NCBI RefSeq assembly: GCF_028816455.1
Contig: NZ_CP118246.1
Coordinates: 3,052,501-3,116,500 of the forward strand
Origin: Devosia algicola
Lineage (GTDB): Bacteria; Pseudomonadota; Alphaproteobacteria; Rhizobiales; Devosiaceae
Length of the DNA stretch: 64,000 nucleotides
Direction: 5' to 3'
Made by a program: the position numbers and the translations under genes. Position 1 is the first letter of the stretch; every line of letters starts with the position of its first letter. Shown here piece after piece: positions 28,958 to 38,402 of the stretch. Under the pieces are notes generated by a model. That model was not told the DNA's origin, made no database searches, and saw only the letters and a list, made by a program, of their open reading frames with translations.

Positions 28958-31531
28958 CTATTTTTGTCGAACGGCCGCCGCGATTTTGGCCGTGAGGGAT
29001 TGGGATGTGGTAAAATATCCCTTCCACGGATCCGGTTCGCGTGCCCGCTCTGCAGCTTCGGCGAGGCCGAATTGATTGGCGGCCTTCACGTCTTGCAAAT
29101 CTTGCCAGCTCACGGGCACCGCTACGGGAGCACCGGGGCGTGACCGGCTGGACCACGGTGCAATGGCTGTGGCGCCCCGCTCATTGCGAAGATAGTCGAT
29201 GAACATTTTGCCCTTGCGCTTTGCCTTGCTCATCGTGGCGACGAAGCGATCCGGTTGAGCGTCGGCCAGGTTTTGCGCCACTTGCTTGCAAAAGGCCTTG
29301 ATCTCGGGCCACTCGGCGCGCGGTCGCAAAGGGGCGATCACATGCACGCCCTTGCCGCCGCTGACCAAGGGATAGGCTCTCAAGCCCGACATCCTCCAGC
29401 GCCTGCCGCACGTCCCGAGCGGCGCTGCGCACATGTTCGAACCCCTGCTCTTCGTCGGGGTCAATGTCGAAAATTATGCGCTCGGGCTTTTCAACGTCCT
29501 TGATAGGTGCGCCCCACAAATGCCATTCCAGTACATTCATCTGCGTGCCGCCGATCAGTCCAGCAAGGCTTTCGATATAAAAATAGACTTCCTTCCCACC
29601 ATCCTTTTCCGCGATCAGCATCGACTTTAAGGCCTCGGGGAAACCGCCAGTATCGTGTTTTTGGAAAAAGCAGTGCTTGGCCCGCCCTTGGGGGCAACGC
29701 AGCAGGCTGAGCGGCCGTCTCTCGATATAGGGCAACATACGCTCGGCCACGGCCGCGTAATAGGCCACAAGATCTGCCTTGGTCACGCCCTGCCCTGGAT
29801 AGACCACGCGGTCGGGGCTGGTCAGCTTGATGCCGGCTGCCTCGGCGGCTTGCAGGCCTGATGCGCCACTCAACGTCGCCTCGGGGACCGCGGCGGGACG
29901 CTCCATAACAACACTTTTCGCGGGCTTGTCCTCGCGCAACGCCAAAAACGAAGGATGGCGCAGAATGCCGTCCGGCGTAAATTCGGTGTAGCCGACCTCG
30001 GCCACAAGTTTTGGCGAAACCCATCGGGCATTCCTGGCGATCGCGGCAGGAACCTCTACAAACGGACTGGTCTTGCGCGCGAGCGCGTCTAGCCGTTGCT
30101 GGAGATTTTCCGCACTCTTGACGGTAAAGCCGGTGCCAACGCGGCCACGATAGACCAGTCTCTTGCCCTCCCATGCGCCTACCAGCAGCGAGGCGAAGCC
30201 CTTCTTTCGGGTCGAGGGCGACCAGCCTGCGATAATAAACTCCTGACGCCTGCTCGCCTTTATCTTGAGCCAGTCCTTGGTGCGCGCGCCATGATAGGGG
30301 GCTTCGGCCCGTTTGGCGATGATGCCTTCATGGCCCTCGCGGGCAACGGCGTCGAACACCTTCTGGCCATTGCCAGTGACATGGGCAGAAAATTGTACCA
30401 GCGACGAGGACTCGACTTTGCCGAGCAGTTTTTCGAGCCTTTCCCTTGCGTTGGGTCAGCCCGAGCCGGGTGATATCGTTGCCGTCCACTTCAAGCAGAT
30501 CGAAGGCGAAATAGGTCAGCGGTCCCCCATTTGAAAGATGATCCTTTAACGTCGAAAAATCGGTGCGTCCCTTGGCATCAAAGGCGCATAGCTCTCCATC
30601 AATCAGCGCGGTCCCCTTGGTGATTTTCGTCAATGGGGCCACGATCTCGGCGAACTGTGTGGTCCAGTCCTTGCCAGTGCGGGTGTAAAGCCGAACCTGG
30701 TCGCCCGAAATCGCCGCCAGGCAACGATATCCGTCATATTTCATCTCGAACACCCAGCCGCTGCTTTCGGGAACCGCCGTGACGAGCGTCGCCAGTTGCG
30801 GCGCTCTAAAGGATGGCAGCGGCGCCGATTTAGTTCGGCGCGATTTGTGCCGAGCCGGTTTGTCCACTTGTACCGCATCGGAATGCCAGACGGCATCGGC
30901 CGCTACCTTTGTGGGCTTTTTTGACTTCAGTCCTTTGGCGATCCCGTCCATATCCCGACCGGTTGATACCGACTTGGTAAACCGGGCGACCAGTGTTTCC
31001 TCGTCCCTTGCATAATCGTCACGATGTTTGATGAGGAGCCAGTTCTCTCGGGGAGGACCCGATTTGCGCTTACTGTCGCGGCCTTTCATGTGGACCAGCA
31101 CCCATTCGCCTTTCATGCGATGGCCCTGCAATCGCATCTTGAGGTCACCATCATTCAACCCCGCATGGGGATCACCTATCGGCTCCCATGAGCCTTCATC
31201 CCACAGCATGACAGTGCCACCGCCATATTCACCTCGAGGAATGGTGCCCTCGAAACTGCCATAGTCGAGCGGATGGTCTTCCACTCGCACAGCAAGTCGC
31301 TTGTCGTCGGGATTATCGGATGGCCCCTTGGTTACAGCCCAGCTTTTGAGCACGCCGTCCAGGCTCGATGCGGAAATCATAGTGCAGGCGAGTGGCGTCA
31401 TGTTTTTGCACCACGAAGCGAAGAGTCGACCCCTGTTTGTGACCGTGCCGGGCACCCGAAGGTTCCTGGGTCTTGGTGAAGTCGCGTTTTGCCTGATATT
31501 CGCTCAGCAGTTTTTTGCTCTTGCTGGCCAT
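28958..31531 (-). CDS. ligD: Multidomain ATP-dependent DNA ligase D (phosphoesterase-ligase-polymerase)
   Basis: Bacterial non-homologous end-joining enzyme of about 856 residues. Domain order from the N-terminus is 3'-phosphoesterase (QKHDATRLHYDFRIE, GTIPRGEYGGGTV), ligase (adenylated lysine in FEMKYDGYR, about residue 230; LIDGELCAFD; EGIIAKR) and primase/polymerase (SPDRVVYPGQGVTKADL, metal aspartates in IIFDIDPDEE, SGGKGVHVIAPL). Three one-base insertions at GAGCT sites break the frame: 31361-31366, 30435-30440 and 29374-29379. Repair gives IELDGVLKSWAV, KGKLEKLLG and GLESYPLVSGG. The ku gene ends 3 bases upstream, so the two form an operon. Confidence 0.9.
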
Positions 31532-31534
31532 AGC

Positions 31535-32393
31535 CTAACCCGTTTTCTTGCGGGGCGATACTTTCTTGGCCGGCGTTTTTTTGCCTGACGCTTTCTTGCC
31601 GCTTTCCAGGCTCGATTTCAGCGCCGCCATCAAGTCCACGACGTTGGACCCTGTTTGCTTTTTCTCGGTCGCGTCGTCCGGCGCGGTGATCTTGCGCCCC
31701 TTGCTCTTGAGTTTGCGCGCAATCAACTCACGCAGCGCGACCTGATAATGATCCTTGAAGACGCCGGCATCGAACTTGCCGGACTTCTTGTCGATCAGCG
31801 CCGTGGCGACCTCGAGAAGCTCGGGGTCGGCTTTCTTGACTGGAATATCAGAGAAGTAGGGATCTGCGTTTCGAAGTTCGGCTTCGTAGTGAAGCGTTTC
31901 CAGCAGCAATCCCCGGCCTGCGGGCTTGAGCGCCACGAGATATTCCTTGCCACGCAGCGTTAACTGCCCCAGCCCGATCTTGTCGGTTTGCCGCAACGCG
32001 TCACGGATGACAACGAAGGCGTCATCGGCCAGGTCATCCGAGGGCACGATATAATATGGCTTGTCAAAATAGAGCGGGTCGATTTCGTTGCTGCCGACAA
32101 ATTGGGTGAGTTCAAGCGTTTTGCGGGTCTCGAGCCTTGACGGCGTCGATCTCCTCGTCCGTGAGCAGAACATAATCACCTTTTTCGTATTCGAAGCCCT
32201 TCATGATCTCGTCCTTATCGACAGGACCGATGCCATCCACAACCTTCTGGTAATGCACGGGTTTGCCGCTCGGTTCATGAATTTGGCGGAAGCTCGGTTT
32301 GGCATTGGCTTTAGTCGCCGTGTAAAGCTCGACGGCTATGGAGACGAGGGAAAGACGAAGCTGGCCTTTCCAGATCGGGCGAGACGCGGGCAT
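31535..32393 (-). CDS. ku: Ku-type DNA end-binding protein
   Basis: Homodimeric Ku of non-homologous end joining, about 285 residues. The N-terminus reads RPIWKGQLRLSLVSIAVELY and the core includes SGKPVHYQKVVDG and DPLYFDKPYYIVP. The C-terminal tail is Lys-rich (KKASGKKTPAKKV), as is usual for bacterial Ku tails that contact DNA. An extra base in GAGCCT at 32133-32138 splits it; repaired it reads AVKLETRKTLELTQF. It lies directly upstream of ligD. Confidence 0.9.
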
Positions 32394-32499
32394 GGCATAC
32401 TGACCTCAAACTATTTCCAGTTTAACGACGGCTCGTCGCCTTCGTTCCAGGCGGTGCGGTCCATGGTCACCGCAAGGCGGCCCGGTGTAGGCGCCGTGG

Positions 32500-33395
32500 C
32501 TATCCGATTCCGCCGCCGCCGACGGCGCCATAGACCTCACCATTCAGATAGCTCCCTCCTGACTTGCCAGCAGGACATAGATCGGCGCCAACTCGACCGG
32601 CTGACCCGGCCGCCCGAAATCGGTGTGCTCGCCGAACTTCTGCACCTTGTCGTCCGGCTGCCCGCCACTGGGCCGCAGCACTGTCCAGAACGGACCAGGA
32701 GCCACGACATTGGCACGAACGCCCCGTTTGATCAGCTGCTGCGATAGCGCTTTGGTATAGGCAACAATGCCAGCCTTGGTCGTCGCGTAATCCAATAGTA
32801 TCGGCGAGGGATCATAAGCCTGGGTTGAGGCGGTAGTGATCACGGCCGAACCCGGCGGCAAATGAGGAGCGGGGGCTTGCGCAATCCAGTGCAACGCATA
32901 AAGGTTTGTTTTCAACGTCTGGTCGAAGTCAGCAGTGGTCACCTCTGTAACCGACTCCCGAAATTGCTGCCGGGCCGCATTTATCACCAGTATATCCAGA
33001 CCGTCGAATGTATCGAGTGTGCGCTGAACCATGGTGCGGCACTAGGTCTCGTCCTTGATGTCACCGGGCAAACCCAGTGCTGACCGACCTTCTGCCTCGA
33101 TCAACTTGATGACCTCATCGGCGTCGCTCTGTTCGCTGGGCAAATAGGCGATGGCAACATCGGCACCCTCGCGCGCGTAGGCGATCGCCGTAGCCCGACC
33201 GATACCTGAGTCCCCGCTAGTAATGAGTGCCTTCCGTCCCTTTAACCGCCCGCAACCCTTGTAGCTGTCCTCGCCGTGGTCCGGAAGCGGATCCAGCCGA
33301 CGAGCGAGACCGGGCGCCGGTTGGTGCTGCTGCTTTGGAAACGGTGGCTTGGGATACTGTTCGCGTGGATCTTGCATTGCGAGACGATCAGTCAT
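32500..33395 (-). CDS. Short-chain dehydrogenase/reductase, YghA-like
   Basis: NAD(P)-dependent oxidoreductase of about 298 residues with the long N-terminal tail of the YghA/general stress type ([14 protein letters not shown]). The cofactor loop is [10 protein letters not shown], the inner strand motif INAA, and the catalytic residues lie in the Ser of TTASTQAY and YATTKAG. Two defects occur. An in-frame amber codon at 33042-33044 sits where the family has an aromatic residue before CR. A missing base in the G-run near 32550 hides the normal end ([18 protein letters not shown]). Both may be consensus errors, but the amber cannot be explained by the GAGCT pattern. It lies upstream of ku on the same strand. 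Confidence 0.78.
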
Positions 33396-33816
33396 GGCTC
33401 ACTCCTTGCATGTGCCAAGGTCAATGTGGCTGGCCGCGAGTAGGTTCCAAACATCGCCCGAAGCGTCCAGACTTCGGACGGGGGAAACGCCAACCACCGA
33501 CCGCAGAAATGCACCAACGTCGACACGCAGGGCACCTAGGACGTCTCGCGACTTTGGGAATCGAACCCCGTGGGGAACCTAAGCTTGGGCGAACCCGTTC
33601 AATCCCTAGCGTCGAACGGTCTGGAACCGCTGCCGCGCGCCGCCAAGCAACGCCCGCAGCAACAGGACACCATTGAATGACGATCAGCGCGGTTGTGACG
33701 AGTATCGTCAATAAATAGGCGGCAAGACAATCGGGTCGCGCCGTCCCTACACCGAGCGCCGACGTGGCAACGAAGGTCGCTTTTTGTTGGGCGCATTGAT
33801 CAGAAAGGTATGCAAG
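33396..33816. other. Intergenic region, no gene called
   Basis: Divergent gap between the SDR gene and the PRC-barrel-like gene. Short frames on both strands lack motifs. One minus-strand frame (33421-33711) opens with a hydrophobic stretch but then turns into Arg/Pro-rich text typical of a chance frame in GC-rich DNA. No clear promoter was found. Confidence 0.5.
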
Positions 33817-34173
33817 ATGAATAACCTACTGGACAAAGTCTCCTCAGGCATGAAGGTTTTTGACGTTGAGGGTGATGAAATAGGTGAAGTGGAGCGGGTT
33901 CAGGCTGGGGGCGAAACCTTGGCACAAGCAGGAACGACAGATCTGTCTGGCGCGGACCAAAACGATCCCATCAATTGGATCGCCCACGCATTTACGACGG
34001 ACTCTGTTCCTGAGGAACTGCGTGAGCGCCTCTTGAGCCAAGGGTTTATCAGAATTGATGCTGACGGGTTATTCGCATCAGATCGATACCTTTTACCAGA
34101 CCAGATCGCTGCAGTTGCAACTGGCCGTGTCGACCTCAATGTCCGGAAGGCGGATCTGATCAAACTCAAATAG
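33817..34173 (+). CDS. PRC-barrel/DUF2171-like protein
   Basis: About 118 residues. The N-terminal part SGMKVFDVEGDEIGEVERVQ and the C-terminal DRYLLPDQIAAVATGRVDLN follow the pattern of DUF2171/PRC-barrel-like proteins: a small beta-barrel with a second short motif ending in a predicted strand. The start at 33817 (MNNLLDK) is preferred to 33784 because GAAAGG precedes it. Such proteins are often linked with stress responses, but the function here is unknown. No operon partner is seen; a hairpin follows at 34210. Confidence 0.72.
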   Translation: MNNLLDKVSSGMKVFDVEGDEIGEVERVQAGGETLAQAGTTDLSGADQNDPINWIAHAFTTDSVPEELRERLLSQGFIRIDADGLFASDRYLLPDQIAAVATGRVDLNVRKADLIKLK

Positions 34174-34209
34174 CACGGGATGGCTAATCGGTAGCGGGCT
34201 GACATGTTG

Positions 34210-34241
34210 GGGCGGATCGCCAAATCAACGAGGATCCGCCC
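34210..34241 (+). terminator. Possible terminator stem-loop
   Basis: Nine-base arms GGGCGGATC and GATCCGCCC enclose a 14-base loop, 37 bases after the PRC-barrel-like gene. Only a broken T-rich stretch (tcttcaaatttt) follows, so it may be a weak intrinsic terminator. Confidence 0.45.
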
Positions 34242-34462
34242 GGGTCTTCAAATTTTGGGGTCAGTCGAACCTCCGACGCCAACCAGACCCGTTGACTTCT
34301 GCCGCGGTGGCAATCTGCCGTTGTGGATTTATGGCTACTGCGACGCGACGCGCATGCAATTCAAATGGCTTCAAAACGCACTCATGTTTGCCCAAACGCT
34401 ACCCCCGGCGCAGCGCATCAAAAGACGCGCGGCGGAATCTCATCATAAGTCATTGAAATAAT

Positions 34463-34540
34463 TGGCGCGCCCTAAGAGATTCGAACTCCTGACCCCCAGA
34501 TTCGTAGTCTGGTGCTCTATCCAGCTGAGCCTAAGGGCGC
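34463..34540 (-). tRNA. tRNA-Arg (anticodon ACG), with one extra base in the D-stem
   Basis: The acceptor arms GCGCCCT and AGGGCGC pair perfectly, the CCA end is encoded, and the anticodon stem CCAGA/TCTGG encloses CTACGAA (anticodon ACG). The T-arm is AGGAG-TTCGAAT-CTCTT. The D-arm reads TTAGGCTCAGCTGGATAGAGC where a normal tRNA has TAGCTC, that is, one additional G inside an AGCTC/GAGCT site (34527-34532 on the plus strand is GAGCCT). This is the same change that breaks many proteins here. The second AGCT, in the D-loop, is intact. ACG is the usual sole decoder of CGU/CGC/CGA in bacteria, so a real defect would be very costly. Confidence 0.93.
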
Positions 34541-34677
34541 GCGTGGCTGGGTGACCCAAGCCATTCACGGGTGACGCCAATGTGTTGGCGTTCATTGCGT
34601 GAAGCGGGGCAACCCATACATGGGCGGTGCCGCCATTGCAAGCGCCCAGCTGCGTTAAAATCGGATTGGAGGACTTC

Positions 34678-36106
34678 TTATGACAGCTTGAGCGCGACCG
34701 GCAGGAAAATCTCAAATTTTGTGCCCTGTGCCTCGTCAATATAGCTCAATGTGCCGCCGTGGGCCTGAGTAAGGCTCGCGTGCAATCGCCAGCCCAAGGC
34801 CGGTGCCACCCGAGCGCGCCGATCCCTCAAAGGCAACAAACAGATTGTCCCGCGCCCGCGGCGGTAACCCGGGGCCATTGTCCGAAATAGTGAGGAACAG
34901 GCCGCTCTTGTCGCTTCTGAGTTTGGCCATAACAATAGGTGCCGTTGTCTTGCCCGCGCTAGCTTCAAGTGCTTCGCGGGCGTTTTTGAGTAGATTAGTA
35001 AAAATTCGCCCAAACTGAGCAGCATCGACATTGAGTACCAACGCCGCTGGGGTTTGGTTGGAGAAGTCGACGACGGGATGCCCAATAAGGCCGGCATCAA
35101 ATGCTGCATCATCGAGCAGGGATCGGAGATTGGTCGGTGCCGGGTTGGGCGGAATGGCGCTTTCTCGGCCATAATCAAGCACCGATTGGGCAAATCCGAT
35201 GGCCTTGTCCAAAGTGGTCACCAACCGGGGTGCCAGTCGTTGCACCTTGGGATCGTCCAGCGTTGCCACCTGATCCGAGAGAAGTTGGGCAGAAGTCAAT
35301 GTGTTGCGCAGATCATGATTGATCTTGGCAACCGCCAACCCCAAATCGGCCAAATGTCGACGTTGCCGCAGCATCGAGAACAGATCGGTTTCCATGGCGG
35401 CGAGTTCACGCTCGGCAATGCCAAGTTCGTCGCGGCGGGTCGAAGGCGCAAGGATCAAGGTGGCATTTTCTGGCGCCTGACGAAAACCGATCAGGTTTTG
35501 AGTGACCCGCCTGATCGGGCCGATTAACAGGATGCTAACAAAGACGTAAAGCACAATCGCCGTGATCGCGGCGATGACAAAGGTGATGATAAAAAAGTTG
35601 AGCGAATACTCCAGCAAATCGCGGTGCAGCGGCCTTTCGGGCATCAGCAGTTCGACCAGGCTTTCGTTGAGATCGCCACTGCCGACAATGCGAAGCGTTC
35701 GGTTGCCATCGCTCAGCAGCGTATCAATGGCGCCCAGCATCAGGGTGGGAAATCCGCGTTCGCGCATATCGGCGGCCACGACATTATCCGGCGTTTTGGC
35801 CCCTTCGCGCTCGATCATCTGGCTCTGGCCCTCGCGGCGATAGACAATTGCATTGGCCCCCGCCGACAGCAGCAGGCGATCGGTCAGGGCGCTGGGCAGC
35901 GCCATCACGTCGGGAACGGCATCAAGAACGCGCGCAGCAACCACGCCGACGCGCAATTTGTCCTCCAGCCAACTGGCACGATAATTCGCGATCGAGGGTA
36001 AAAATATCACGACTTCAACAGCCAGGATCACCACGATGATCGTGGCCATCAGCTTGATGGAGAGCCCGGAAAGAAATCGAGGCATGGGGCGTGGTTTCAT
36101 TGTCAT
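34678..36106 (-). CDS. Sensor histidine kinase
   Basis: Membrane-bound two-component sensor of about 475 residues. A first membrane helix (IKLMATIIVVILAVEVVIFL) is followed by a periplasmic region of about 135 residues, a second helix (ITFVIAAITAIVLYVFVSIL), a HAMP-like linker, the H-box AKINHDLRNTLTSAQLLSD and the ATPase domain with NLLKNAREAL, SDNGPGLPPRA and GGTGLGLAIA. An extra base in AGGCTC (34772-34777) breaks the last 30 residues; repaired it reads ARELTQAHGGTLSYIDEAQG. No response regulator adjoins it. It follows the flavoprotein gene by 47 bases on the same strand and may form an operon with it. Confidence 0.87.
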
Positions 36107-36153
36107 TTCAAGCCATTATAGGCAGGATATTGGCCCTTGCGTAGCCCTGATCC

Positions 36154-37588
36154 TCATGGCAGTACTCGTTTGATAGCCATAATCGGCCTAACCCAACGCG
36201 GCGTGATCGCATCACGACCATATTCCGTCCCAAGCTGTTGCACGATTTCTGACAATGTTGGGTTGGCGCTAGTCATTGACTGCAGGTCTATGGCCTTCAA
36301 TCGCTTGGCGATTGCCAGCGACAACAGGGCGATTGTCTCGCCGGCACTTGGCCCAACAACCCCAGCGCCCACTATGGCTCCACTCGGGAGGCAGATCATT
36401 TTTGCGGTGCCATAGCTTTGACCAATAGCCTGTGCCCGACGGTTGTCGGTAAAGGCGCATCGCACCACGCGATACCGCTTGCCAAAACGCTTCTTGGCCT
36501 CGGTTTCGGTCATGCCGGTTTCTGCAATTTCGGGATCGCTATAGACCGATCGCGACGCCATCAGGCTCGCGATTTGCCGCAAAGCCCAACAGCGCGCGAC
36601 GCACGGAAATTGTCGCTTGATGCTCGATCTCGGGCAATTGAGCATGCCCGCCCGCTGCACTCCCGATTGCATATATCCGAAAATTGCTCGTGCGCCCGAA
36701 TTTATTCAGCCGCAGTCGCCCGGATTTCCCGCCCACCGTAGCGACGCGTGCCGTCCCCAATTCAAGATCCCCGATATTGGCCTGCCTGCCAGTGGCAATC
36801 AGTACATGGGAGGCATCGAGCACATCTTCCTCACCCGCGCCATTCTTGATCCTGACACCAATGCCCTGGCTACGGGCCTCAATCTGACTGACCACGCTTT
36901 GTTCGCGAATATCGACGCCTTCCTCGCGCAGTCGCCGTAGGGTGATCTCGACCAGTTCGCGATCATGCCGCCCAAGCACCTCGCCCTTGTCGACCAGACT
37001 GACCGCGCAACCAAGTCGGCAATACGCCTGCGCCATCTCGATGCCGGCGGGTCCACCGCCAACAATGACAAGATGTGTCAGCTTTCGAAAATTCTCAAAG
37101 ATCGTATCAGTAGTGAAATAATCGATGTCCGCGAGCCCGGCAATGTCGGGCACGGCGGGCGCCGAGCCGGTGGCGATGATGAACCTGCGGGCACGGATCA
37201 GGGTTTCGCCCGCTTGCAACGTACGCTTGTCGACAAATTTGCCGGTCGCTGCGATCACTTCTATATCGCGGCTGGCGAGTTGCTCGGTGCCTTCGTGGCG
37301 ACTGACGGCCTTTACAACCGATTGCACGTAGCTCTGAATACCGCGAAAATTCACCTTGGGTTCGCTATCGGCGATGCCGAACTCGCCGGACGTTCGTATT
37401 AGATGGGCGCGATATCCTGCGGCAATCAGGGCATGGGCAGGAACGCTCCCCAGATTGATGTCGCCGCCAATCGAGCCGCTTTCGACCAGAACGACGGAAG
37501 CGCCGAGCCCACAGGCGGTTTTCGCTGCCGCTAATCCGCCCGCTCCGGCACCAATAATACAAATGTCGGGTTTGAGATATTCAGGCAT
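36154..37588 (-). CDS. Dihydrolipoamide dehydrogenase/mercuric reductase-like flavoprotein lacking redox cysteines
   Basis: FAD/NAD-binding protein of about 477 residues in the class I pyridine nucleotide-disulfide oxidoreductase family. The FAD motif is CIIGAGAGGLAAAKTA, the NAD-site motif VIVGGGPAGIEMA, and ATG motifs ATGSAP and ATGRQA are present. The active-site block, normally GGTCLNVGCIPSKAL, here reads GGDINLGSVPAHAL, so both redox cysteines are absent. The C-terminal catalytic His of the usual HPTLSE is Asn (ANPTLSE). The protein therefore cannot do normal disulfide chemistry. An extra base in AGGCTC (36563-36568) splits the frame; repaired it reads ANRELMASRSVYSDPEIAETG. It is the first gene before the histidine kinase. 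Confidence 0.86.
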
Positions 37589-37711
37589 TGCCGTAAGTCT
37601 GGGGAGGAACGTGATCCGCTTGTTATGAGGCCGTCGGGCAAATAAGACAACGCTGGCGCGCTAAAACGCCCAACAATTTGGTTCGCATCACCAAACGGTG
37701 CACACCAAGCG

Positions 37712-37740
37712 TTGACTTGCCATGTGCTTTTTCATATACA
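37712..37740 (+). promoter_or_regulatory. Sigma-70-type promoter of rpmH
   Basis: TTGACT (37712-37717) and TATACA (37735-37740) are separated by exactly 17 bases, a near-consensus promoter 100 bases before rpmH. It is the best promoter in the window and suits a highly expressed ribosomal protein gene. Confidence 0.75.
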
Positions 37741-37842
37741 CCGGCCAACCCGCAATGCGCCCGAGTTTTCTCGACGCATGCAAGCGATTTTCTTGCGCAA
37801 GCAGAGCAAAAAGAGGAACCGTGCCGCGCGCGGTTTGATGTC

Positions 37843-37977
37843 ATGAAACGTACATATCAGCCCAGCCAGCTCGTGCGTGCCCGCCGTCACGGTTTCCGTG
37901 CGCGTATGGCCACCAAAGACGGCCGTGCCATTTTGAATCGTCGTCGTCGCGACGGTCGCAAGAAGCTGTCGGCTTAA
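37843..37977 (+). CDS. rpmH: 50S ribosomal protein L34
   Basis: A 44-residue, Arg/Lys-rich ribosomal protein with the classic sequence [20 protein letters not shown] and ending [11 protein letters not shown]. The start is unmistakable by conservation, although the frame is open further upstream. It is followed 14 bases later by rnpA, the usual order in most bacteria. dnaA is not adjacent, as is common in alphaproteobacteria. Confidence 0.98.
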   Translation: MKRTYQPSQLVRARRHGFRARMATKDGRAILNRRRRDGRKKLSA

Positions 37978-37991
37978 GGCTTCCCGGCCGG

Positions 37992-38402
37992 ATGGCGGCC
38001 TTGGCACCAGCCACGGGCGGTTTACGCCGGTTGAAGCAGCGATCTCAGTTTGTAAAGGCTGCCCGGGGCAATCGCGCCGGGCGTCCTGCGTTTGGCATGC
38101 AGTCGGTCAAGGTGGAGGATGAGGCGCCCGGCGTGGGTTTTACCGTCACCAAGAAAATCGGCAATTCGCCCGAGCGAAACCGGATCAGGCGCCGTCTGCG
38201 CGCCGCCGTGACGATGTGTGCCAGTGACTTCGTTCCTGGCTACAATTATGTGCTGGTCGGGCGCCGGGAGGCGCTACATGAGCCTTTCTCCCGTCTGGTC
38301 AGCGATATTTCGCAGGCGATTGCCCGCGTGCACACGGCCAAACCCAATTCAGCCAGACCTGGCGCGACGCGTGCCAAAGGCGAGCGGAACAACAGATCAT
38401 GA
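37992..38402 (+). CDS. rnpA: Ribonuclease P protein component
   Basis: Protein subunit of RNase P, which matures tRNA 5' ends; about 136 residues. The RNA-binding signature ERNRIRRRLRAAV is present after the beta-strand VGFTVTKKIGNSP, and the N-terminal LKQRSQFVKAARG aligns with the family. The C-terminus is an Arg/Asn-rich tail. The stop overlaps the yidC start (ATGA). Confidence 0.95.
   Translation: MAALAPATGGLRRLKQRSQFVKAARGNRAGRPAFGMQSVKVEDEAPGVGFTVTKKIGNSPERNRIRRRLRAAVTMCASDFVPGYNYVLVGRREALHEPFSRLVSDISQAIARVHTAKPNSARPGATRAKGERNNRS

Noticed and set aside
28958..32393. Reading ligD and ku as pseudogenes
   Set aside because: Every break is a single extra base at a GAGCT site, the same error that hits a tRNA and many metabolic genes; repaired proteins have full length and all motifs.
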